13,587 nt of DNA, taken from the NCBI GenBank assembly GCA_024644775.1, contig JAHEHB010000114.1, positions 1 to 13,587 on the forward strand. Reading direction: 5' to 3'. A program made the translations under genes and the position numbers. Positions within the stretch are counted from its first letter, which is position 1, and the number at the start of each line of letters is the position of its first letter. Below are positions 7,272 to 13,587 of the stretch, in pieces. The notes under the pieces were generated by a model. The model was not told where the DNA came from. It saw only the letters and a program-made list of their open reading frames with translations, and made no database searches. The DNA comes from Deltaproteobacteria bacterium (GTDB lineage Bacteria > Desulfobacterota > Desulfobacteria > Desulfobacterales > SURF-15).

Positions 7272-7291
7272 AATTCCTGAATTCAGGAATT
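7272..7291. repeat. Perfect 20-bp palindrome in the mvhD downstream spacer
   Basis: The spacer before the next gene contains AATTCCTGAATTCAGGAATT, a perfect 20-bp palindrome ending about 26 bases before the start codon. It has no T-run after it, so it is not a terminator. It could be an operator, an RNA-processing hairpin, or chance within a low-complexity GGAATT-rich spacer. Confidence 0.6.
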
Positions 7292-7317
7292 CCTTAGTTA
7301 TAAATGGAGGAAACGGA

Positions 7318-8481
7318 ATGGCGATAACGGCAAACATCACAATCAAAGACCAAGATCTTTTGGCGTCTCTGAGGGGGTTCTTCCAATCGATACTTCAACT
7401 GGAAGATATCAGTGCAATTTTAGTCCCTCAACAACTTCCTATGAAAAAAATGATTATGCCCACGCTGGTGAATGATCCTGAGCAATTAGACGGAATCGAT
7501 CCATTGGCGCCGGTATTTCCCATGAATGCCGCCAAGATCGTATCAAGATTAACACGGAAGTCTACAGGCGGCCGTGTGGCGGCTGTAATGCGTCCCTGCG
7601 AAATACGGGCGTTTTATGAACTGGTGAAATTGAATCAGGGTACCATGGATGAGTTGGTGATCATCGGTGTGGACTGTCTTGGCGCATACAAGAACACGGA
7701 TTATTTCCGTTTCCTGTCGGAAGTGGGAGAAGATGTGAGGACATCTACGGTAAACTTCTATCAACACGCCATAAAAGGAAAGACCGAAGTTGTGGAGGGT
7801 ATCGATTTGGCACCCGCTTGTAAAGCGTGTGAATTACCGGTTCCCGTTGGGGCGGATATCCTTATCGGTCTTTTGGGTATGGATATGAACAACCATCTGT
7901 TGGTGCAGTCACAAACATCCGGGGGCGAAGAACTGCTTAGTAAACTGGATCTTTCCGGGGCCGATGAACCCGCCTCCCGCAGAGAAGCGGTTGATACCCT
8001 GATATCACAACGAACGGCCTATCGCGACGACATGTTTACGGAAACCCGGGAAGCCACGGATTCCATGGAAAAATTGACGACTTATCTGGCAAACTGCGTC
8101 AATTGCTATAACTGCCGGGTGGCCTGCCCGGTTTGCTACTGTAAGGAATGTGTATTTGTAACGGATGTTTTCAACCATGATCCCTCCCAATATCTGAATT
8201 GGGCCAGGCGCAAGGGGGTCATCAAGATGCCGACAGACACCACCTTTTATCATATTACCCGATTGGCGCATATGAGCACCGCATGTGTGGGATGCGGCCA
8301 GTGTTCCAATGCCTGCCCAAACGATATTCCCGTGATGGAATTGTTCCGGACGGTTGCGGATGCCACTCAGAAAGCGTTTGATTATCAAGCCGGCAGAAGC
8401 CTGGAGGAAAAACCACCGCTTTCGGTATTTCGTGAGGATGAATTCGAGGACGTCGTCGGTGTCGCTGCGGCGGGAGCATAG
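7318..8481 (+). CDS. FrhB/FdhB-like flavin and two [4Fe-4S] cluster subunit
   Basis: The 387-aa protein has an FrhB/FdhB-type N-terminal flavin region with the family markers MRPCEIRAFYEL (C94) and VIIGVDCLG (C120), plus a further pair C168/C171. It ends in a ferredoxin-like dicluster domain: C260, C263, C266, C270 with extra C273, C275 and C278, then C323, C326, C329, C333. Relatives are beta subunits of F420-reducing hydrogenase and formate dehydrogenase, which move electrons between FAD and a pyridine nucleotide, F420 or a catalytic partner. No formate dehydrogenase or hydrogenase catalytic subunit is visible here, so its partner is unknown; it may link another donor to the Hdr complex. 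The start ATG has GGAGG 8-9 bases upstream. The assignment to the family is strong, but the substrate is not. Confidence 0.85.
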   Translation: MAITANITIKDQDLLASLRGFFQSILQLEDISAILVPQQLPMKKMIMPTLVNDPEQLDGIDPLAPVFPMNAAKIVSRLTRKSTGGRVAAVMRPCEIRAFYELVKLNQGTMDELVIIGVDCLGAYKNTDYFRFLSEVGEDVRTSTVNFYQHAIKGKTEVVEGIDLAPACKACELPVPVGADILIGLLGMDMNNHLLVQSQTSGGEELLSKLDLSGADEPASRREAVDTLISQRTAYRDDMFTETREATDSMEKLTTYLANCVNCYNCRVACPVCYCKECVFVTDVFNHDPSQYLNWARRKGVIKMPTDTTFYHITRLAHMSTACVGCGQCSNACPNDIPVMELFRTVADATQKAFDYQAGRSLEEKPPLSVFREDEFEDVVGVAAAGA

Positions 8482-8534
8482 AATACGCTGAAGGCTCAAA
8501 GCCTAACGCGCAAAGATAGTAGAGGAGTCAATCG

Positions 8535-9854
8535 ATGTCTGAAACAGCCATCAAACTTGAATACAAGAAGGAAAGTATTTTTATCGACAAAGTTCAGGAA
8601 CTCCTTCCCGAGGGAGGGAATTTAAATCTCTGTTTAACCTGTGGGGCCTGCAGTTCCGGATGCCCGGCCACCGAGCTTTCGGATATGGATCCTAGAAAAT
8701 TTCTGAGGCTTGCGGCTTTCGGGATGGATGAAGAAATTTTGAAATCCGATTGGGTATGGATGTGCACCATGTGCCAGCGTTGTATATACGTGTGTCCCAT
8801 GAAGATCGATATCCCCCAGCTGGTGTACCATGCGAGGGCCTCTTGGCCGAGGGAAGAGCGCCCCAAGGGAATCATCGGTTCGTGTGATATGGCTTTGCGA
8901 AACGATAGCTGCAGCGCCATGGGCGCATCGCCTGAAGATTTTCAGTTTGTCGTCGAAGACGTTCTTGAAGAATACCGGGAGGCCCAGCCCGAATTCAAGG
9001 ACATGCAAGCCCCTATAGACAAACAGGGTGCCGAGTTTTTTGTGAATCAAAATTCCAGAGAACCGGTCACGGAACCGGATGAGTTGGTGCCGTTGTGGAA
9101 AATCCTTCATATTGTGGGCGCCGACTGGACCTACGGTTCCAAGGGATGGGCCGGGGAGAATTACTGCATGTTTCTGTCGGACGATGACGCGTGGGAGAAA
9201 GTGACGAAAACGACAGCCGGCCAGGCGGAGCATTTGGGGTGCAAAACGTATCTCAATACGGAATGAGGGCACGTAACGTTCTCAGTCCTGGCAGGACTGA
9301 AAAAATTTAACATCGAGCATTCCTTCGAAGTCAAAAACATTTATGAATACTACGCCAAATGGATTCGGGAAGGAAAGCTAAACGTCAATTCCGACTGGAA
9401 CAACGACCTTAAGATAAAATTCACCGTGCAGGATCCGTGTCAGATCGTGCGAAAAAGCTACGGGGATCCCATTGCAGAAGACCTCCGGTTTGTTGTGAAA
9501 TCGATTGTGGGGGAAGAAAATTTTATCGAAATGCATCCCAATCGATCAAACAATTACTGCTGCGGCGGCGGGGGTGGATTTCTCCAGTCGGGCTATAAAG
9601 ATGCTCGCCTGTCTTACGGTAAATTAAAAGACAATCAGATACAAACCACCGGAGCTGATTATTGTGTTGCTGCCTGTCATAACTGTCATGCTCAGATCCA
9701 TGAATTGAGCGAACATTATGGCGCGGGATATCATGTGGTTCATTTATGGACTTTGATTTGCCTGTCTTTGGGAATTCTTGGGCCGAATGAGCGAGAGTAT
9801 CTAGGGGATGAATTAAAGGAAGTAAATGTTTTTCATCCTGAAACGGCGATGTAA
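8535..9854 (+). CDS. HdrD-like (HdrC-HdrB fusion) iron-sulfur oxidoreductase, probable selenoprotein
   Basis: If the TGA at 9264-9266 is read as selenocysteine, the gene encodes one 439-aa protein. The N-terminus is HdrC-like with two [4Fe-4S] motifs (C33, C36, C39, C43 and C77, C80, C83, C87). Then comes a first CCG domain (WTYGSKGWAGEN..., C211, C236) whose NTE-U-GHV block matches the SPECGHA-type motif, so Sec244 replaces its conserved Cys. The second CCG domain is intact: DPC (C302), CCGGGGG (C342, C343) and CHNC (C381, C384). The reading frame continues unbroken with homologous sequence (GHVTFSVLAGLKKFNIEHSF) after the TGA, and the GTG at 9426 has no ribosome site. HdrD-type proteins do disulfide/thiol redox chemistry on non-cubane clusters. 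The start ATG has GAGGAG upstream. The alternative is a nonsense mutation or a sequencing error. Confidence 0.85.
9267..9303 (+). promoter_or_regulatory. bSECIS-like hairpin after the in-frame TGA
   Basis: Immediately after the TGA, the mRNA can form a perfect 8-bp stem (9282-9289 tcagtcct with 9293-9300 aggactga) with a GGC loop. The apical loop begins 23 bases after the TGA and has G in its first two positions. Both fit the usual bacterial SECIS pattern of a small loop at about 16-37 nt with a G near its start. The hairpin lies within coding sequence, as bacterial SECIS elements do. SelB would bind it to insert selenocysteine. selA, selB and selC are not in this window. Confidence 0.75.
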
Positions 9855-9902
9855 CCCGGTTCATTTATTTTTAGATAGCGTTTAACAATAATATTGGTTG
9901 GA

Positions 9903-9927
9903 CAATCGAAAATCTTCAATCGAAAAT
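9903..9927 (+). repeat. 11-bp direct repeat in the spacer before the second HdrA gene
   Basis: CAATCGAAAAT occurs at 9903-9913 and 9917-9927, spaced 14 bases apart, just before the GGGAGG ribosome site of the next gene. It resembles the low-complexity spacers elsewhere in the cluster. No regulator can be named for it. Confidence 0.5.
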
Positions 9928-9943
9928 TGGTTCGGGAGGTTGT

Positions 9944-12900
9944 ATGATGACAAAAAAAATCGGCACAGCCATGGTGGTGGGGGCAGGGATCAGCGGCATC
10001 CGGACCGCTTTGGATTTGGCCGAAGTCGGATATGGGGTGACGTTAATTGACAAAGCCCCGCATATTGGGGGGGTATTGAGTCAACTTGACTATCAGTTTC
10101 CAACGGATCATTGCGGTATGTGTAAAATGCTTCCCCTGGTGGACCGGGATGCCTCCTCACAGTACTGTCTTCGTAAAGGCCTATTCCATGAGAATATTGA
10201 CATTTTGCTTTCAACAGAGCTCCTATCGGTTTCGGGAGAGCCGGGAAACTTTGAGGTTACGCTTCGGCAAAAGCCCCATTGGGTAGACCCGAAGCTGTGT
10301 ATCGGGTGTCGGGCATGTGAGGAAGTATGCCCCGTAGAAGTGCCCGATGATTTTAACAAAGGGCTGACAAACCGAAAGGCCATTTATCTTCCGGTACCGC
10401 ACGCCATCCCCAATACCTATATGATCGATACCGTGGCCTGCACCCGGTGTGGCGCTTGTGAACCGGTGTGCCCTACAGGGGCGATACAGTTATCGCAACA
10501 GGAACGTAAGAAGTTTCGCATCCTTGTGGTGGATGATGAATTGATCGTTCGGGATTCGCTTAAGGAGATATTGGATGAGGAAGGATATGCGGTAGAAATG
10601 GCGGGATCCGGACCTGAGGCCTTAGAAGCGCTTGCCCAACAACCATATCAATTAATGCTTCTCGATATTAAGATGCCGGGGATGGACGGGGTCGAAGTTC
10701 TCCAAAAAGCAAAGGATGCCCATCCCGATCTATCGGTCTTGATGATGACCGCTTACGCCACCGTTGAAACGGCGGTGGAAGCAATGAAAATCGGCGCCTT
10801 AGACTATCTCATCAAACCGTTTGAGCCCGATAAACTCATTCCAATGGTGCTTCGTATTTATGAGGATTTCGAAGTCACCACAGCCCGAAAAATGGAAGTG
10901 AGCGCTCTGGTTCTCAGCGGTGGAACCGCCTACTTCAACCCTGCTGAAAGCAAAAATACGTTTGGTTACGGAAGCTTTCCCAATGTTGTGACAAGCCTTG
11001 AATTTGAAAGGATTTGCAGCGGTACCGGCCCCTCACAGGGTCAGCTGGTGCGACCATACGACGGCAAGCCGATTCGCAAAGCTGCATGGATTCAATGTGT
11101 CGGATCGAGGGATATCCAGCTGGATGCCGATTATTGTTCGAATATTTGTTGCATGTTTGCGATTAAAGAAGCCCTTCTCGCAAAGAAAAAGACAAACGGT
11201 GACGTCGAACCGGTCATTTTCTATATGGATATGCGTACTTTTGGGAAACCCTTTCAACGCTATCAGGATCAGGCGGAAGCGACTCATGGTGTTCGGTTTG
11301 AACGCGCGCGGGTTCATTCGATCATCCCGGATCAGAAAAGCGGCGATCTGATAATCGGTTATACTGATCTGTCGGGCAAACGCCACGAAGAAATCTTCGA
11401 TATGGCGATTCTTGCCGTCGGTCAACGACCGACAACGGAAACAAAAGACCTCGCTGAACTGGTAGGGATTGAATTGAATCCATGGGGATTTGCGAAAACA
11501 GAACCTTTTTCTCTGACACAATCCTCTCAAAACGGCATCGTGATTGGTGGTTCCTTCTCCGGGCTAAAGGATATCAGCGAATCCGTCATTCAGGCGACTG
11601 CAGCATCTGTGAGTGCATCCCGTGTCATCCACACTGCGGGTGGTAGTCTGGCGCTTCAACCCTCACCCCCTGCTCCCGCCCTTGATCGGTTGAATGAGAA
11701 TCCACGAATCTTGGTGGCCTTGTGCACCTGCGGTGAGGAACTCTCAGTGATCACGGAAAACAAGAATCTTGCGAGAGATTTGAAACTGGATCCGGCAGTA
11801 CAACGTATCGAAACCATCAGTCAGACCTGTACCGAACAAGGTTGGGAGCGCGTTGTTGAATTGGTTAAGGAGCATCATCCCAATCGCCTTTTAATCGGGG
11901 CTTGCCTCCCGTATCTATATGCACGGAAAATTCGGGAGCTTGGTCGACAGGTAGACCTTGATCCTGCGTTGATAGATGTGGTGGACATCCGAACTCCGGT
12001 ATTTTCCGATTTCGAGAATACAGAGAGCACAACCACAAAACCGGTGGTCGATCAAATACAAAGTGCCATTCAAATGGGTGTTGCCAGACTCAAGCGGATC
12101 GATCCCTCACCGGTAGAAACCGTAAAGATTCAACAACGGGCGTTAGTAGCAGGTGGCGGAATTGCCGGTATGACAGCTGCCCTTGCGATTGCGGACCATG
12201 GATTCCCTGTGGATCTTGTGGAATCAAGTGAGCAGTTGGGTGGAAATCTAAACTGGCTTCATCGGACACTGGAAGGACTCTCCATCCAATCGCTGTTGGA
12301 AGACACCATTCAGCGGGTGGAAAAGCATCCTCAAATCAACGTTCATACCCATACCCATGTCGTGGGCTCCTATGGACAGGTGGGAAATTTTCATACCACC
12401 ATCGAACATGAGGAAACCGGACCCCAAACCATCACCCATGGTATTACGATTCTTGCCACCGGGGGAACGGAAGCGAACACCACGTCACATGGTTATGGCA
12501 CCAGTGATGCCATCATCACCCAGAAAGAATTGGAAGGCAAATTCAAAGAGCAGTCTATCGATCCAAAAGCACTCAAATCGGTGGTCATGATCCAATGCGT
12601 CGATTCTAGAGAAGAACCGAGGAACTTCTGCAGCCGGGTGTGCTGCGGAACCTCATTGAAACATGCCTTGTATCTAAAAGAACAAAATCCCGATATTGGC
12701 ATATACGTGCTTTACCGCGACATGATGAGTTACGGATTTACAGAAACATTCTACACACAGGCACGAAAAGCAGGCGTATTTTTTATTCAATATGATAAAG
12801 ACAACAAACCGAATGTTGAGCCTGCGAATGGAACGGTTCGGGTCCGTGTAGATGAACCGATTATCGCAAAGACGGTAGAAATCGATGCGGATCTAGTTGT

Positions 12901-13390
12901 TTTAGCCACAGGAATCAAACCGAATCTTCGGAAGGACCTGGCAAACGGTTTTGGCGCCGACATCGACCCGGATGGATTTTTTCAAGAGGCGGAATCGAAA
13001 TGGAGACCGGTGGACGCTTTAACCGAGGGGGTATTTGCTTGCGGTATTACCCATTCTCCACGGTCCATTGCCGAGTCCGTCGCTACCGCCGAAGCAGCTG
13101 CTCAGCGATCCCTTCGAATTCTTACAAAGGAACACCTTCGTTCCGGAAAAGTGGTTGCAAAAGTTCATCACAGCATCTGTAGTTTGTGCGAACGATGCAT
13201 TGAAGCGTGCCCCTATGAAGCGCGCCTGCTAGATCCGGATCTCGAGAAGGTGTTGGTCAATCCAGTCAGATGTCAGGGCTGTGGTTCCTGTGCTGCCGTC
13301 TGCCCGAACAGTGCATCCTATATCGAGGGATTTCCCGAGCAGCAAATGTTCGAAGTTATCGATGCTGCCCTGGTGGGGACATTTGGTTGA
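9944..13390 (+). CDS. Double HdrA flavoprotein with an internal response-regulator receiver domain
   Basis: This 1148-aa protein contains two HdrA units. Unit 1 lacks the HdrA N-terminal domain and starts at the FAD fold (GAGISG 13-18, CGMC C57/C60), then two [4Fe-4S] motifs (C119-C129, C166-C176). A complete REC domain follows (about 191-310): acidic pair D197/D198, phospho-acceptor D241 in LLDIKMPGMDG, T269 and K291. The rest of unit 1 (CVGSRD...YCSNICC) follows, then a Pro-rich linker. Unit 2 has an HdrA N-terminal domain (CTCGEE, C594/C596), a second FAD fold (GGGIAG 737-742) lacking the usual DC-x-x-C pair, and two C-terminal [4Fe-4S] motifs (C1079-C1089, C1110-C1120). The start ATG has GGGAGG 4 bases upstream. 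I infer an electron-transfer subunit whose activity or assembly is tuned by phosphorylation. Confidence 0.92.
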   Translation: MMTKKIGTAMVVGAGISGIRTALDLAEVGYGVTLIDKAPHIGGVLSQLDYQFPTDHCGMCKMLPLVDRDASSQYCLRKGLFHENIDILLSTELLSVSGEPGNFEVTLRQKPHWVDPKLCIGCRACEEVCPVEVPDDFNKGLTNRKAIYLPVPHAIPNTYMIDTVACTRCGACEPVCPTGAIQLSQQERKKFRILVVDDELIVRDSLKEILDEEGYAVEMAGSGPEALEALAQQPYQLMLLDIKMPGMDGVEVLQKAKDAHPDLSVLMMTAYATVETAVEAMKIGALDYLIKPFEPDKLIPMVLRIYEDFEVTTARKMEVSALVLSGGTAYFNPAESKNTFGYGSFPNVVTSLEFERICSGTGPSQGQLVRPYDGKPIRKAAWIQCVGSRDIQLDADYCSNICCMFAIKEALLAKKKTNGDVEPVIFYMDMRTFGKPFQRYQDQAEATHGVRFERARVHSIIPDQKSGDLIIGYTDLSGKRHEEIFDMAILAVGQRPTTETKDLAELVGIELNPWGFAKTEPFSLTQSSQNGIVIGGSFSGLKDISESVIQATAASVSASRVIHTAGGSLALQPSPPAPALDRLNENPRILVALCTCGEELSVITENKNLARDLKLDPAVQRIETISQTCTEQGWERVVELVKEHHPNRLLIGACLPYLYARKIRELGRQVDLDPALIDVVDIRTPVFSDFENTESTTTKPVVDQIQSAIQMGVARLKRIDPSPVETVKIQQRALVAGGGIAGMTAALAIADHGFPVDLVESSEQLGGNLNWLHRTLEGLSIQSLLEDTIQRVEKHPQINVHTHTHVVGSYGQVGNFHTTIEHEETGPQTITHGITILATGGTEANTTSHGYGTSDAIITQKELEGKFKEQSIDPKALKSVVMIQCVDSREEPRNFCSRVCCGTSLKHALYLKEQNPDIGIYVLYRDMMSYGFTETFYTQARKAGVFFIQYDKDNKPNVEPANGTVRVRVDEPIIAKTVEIDADLVVLATGIKPNLRKDLANGFGADIDPDGFFQEAESKWRPVDALTEGVFACGITHSPRSIAESVATAEAAAQRSLRILTKEHLRSGKVVAKVHHSICSLCERCIEACPYEARLLDPDLEKVLVNPVRCQGCGSCAAVCPNSASYIEGFPEQQMFEVIDAALVGTFG

Positions 13391-13498
13391 TTTTTTTTCG
13401 ATCGAATTCCATCAAATACGGATGCGTATTCAATAGCTGGAATCATGATGTTGAAGCATATGTAAATCTCGAAAAAAAATTAAAAGAGGACCCTGTCG

Positions 13499-13587
13499 AT
13501 GAACCAAATGCAGCAAACAATAAACGAAAAAGATGACGTATCCGCGGACAAGCTTCTGGCTTCTGTCAAGGATATGGTTCAAACTTG
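13499..13587 (+). CDS. Unidentified protein, N-terminus only (continues past window)
   Basis: An ORF starts at ATG 13499 after AGAGGA (13485-13490) and runs to the window edge, giving 29 residues: MNQMQQTINEKDDVSADKLL, then ASVKDMVQT. It lies on the same strand 108 bases after the double HdrA gene, so it is probably the next cluster member. The DKLLASVKDM segment resembles the N-terminus of some FrhB-like or small iron-sulfur subunits, but no Cys motif is reached and I cannot assign a family. It is the first place to look for the cluster's substrate-specific partner. Confidence 0.55.
   Translation, partial: MNQMQQTINEKDDVSADKLLASVKDMVQT

Noticed and set aside
7272..7291. The 20-bp palindrome as a terminator after mvhD
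   Set aside because: There is no poly-T tract after it, and a strong ribosome site for the next cluster gene follows within 20 bases.
9426..9854. A separate 142-aa HdrB-like gene starting at GTG 9426
   Set aside because: It has no Shine-Dalgarno, would lack the upstream part of its domain, and 53 in-frame homologous codons precede it back to the TGA. Selenocysteine read-through explains the gene better.

Overview
The window reads as a chromosomal segment of a strictly anaerobic bacterium, most likely a Desulfobacterota (deltaproteobacterial) sulfate reducer or syntroph. The evidence is a dense cluster of heterodisulfide-reductase (Hdr)-type flavin/iron-sulfur genes, a divergent PAS/sigma-54 activator, a probable selenoprotein, an integron-integrase relic and moderate GC. 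No taxonomic marker is present, so this is inference.

Left end (1-1077): a small minus-strand pair, DUF4160 then DUF2442 (cut by the window edge), which resembles a toxin-antitoxin-like accessory pair. Next to it is a GC-rich element of nested inverted repeats (about 495-745). Beside that lies a decayed, frameshifted N-terminal fragment of an integron-integrase-like tyrosine recombinase (800-1011). This part looks like an accessory or scar region.

Regulator and control region (1078-2948): a complete PAS-AAA+-Fis sigma-54 activator is on the minus strand. The divergent spacer holds a REP-like palindromic element, an AT-rich stretch with a possible activator dyad, and a very good -24/-12 sigma-54 promoter at 2893-2909, pointing at the gene cluster. 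The promoter position moves the start of the first gene to a TTG at 2949.

Main cluster (2949 to beyond 13587, all plus strand): (1) an 85-aa TusA-like protein lacking the sulfur-carrying Cys; (2) a 1157-aa HdrA with a GltD/NfnB-type NADPH-FAD module spliced into its ferredoxin region; (3) an MvhD-type [2Fe-2S] subunit; (4) a 387-aa FrhB/FdhB-like flavin plus two [4Fe-4S] subunit; (5) an HdrC-HdrB (HdrD-like) protein interrupted by an in-frame TGA exactly where the CCG domain expects Cys, followed by a bSECIS-like hairpin, so probably one 439-aa selenoprotein; (6) a 1148-aa double HdrA with a complete response-regulator receiver (REC) domain inserted inside the first HdrA unit; (7) the start of another gene at the right edge.

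Together the genes look like a soluble, probably NADPH-linked, flavin-based electron-bifurcating or confurcating Hdr complex. MvhD would relay electrons into HdrA, the FrhB-like subunit would offer another flavin/redox partner site, and the Sec-containing HdrD-like subunit would do disulfide- or thiol-type chemistry. The REC domain suggests that complex activity, not only transcription, may be controlled by phosphorylation. The physiological substrate cannot be read from this window.
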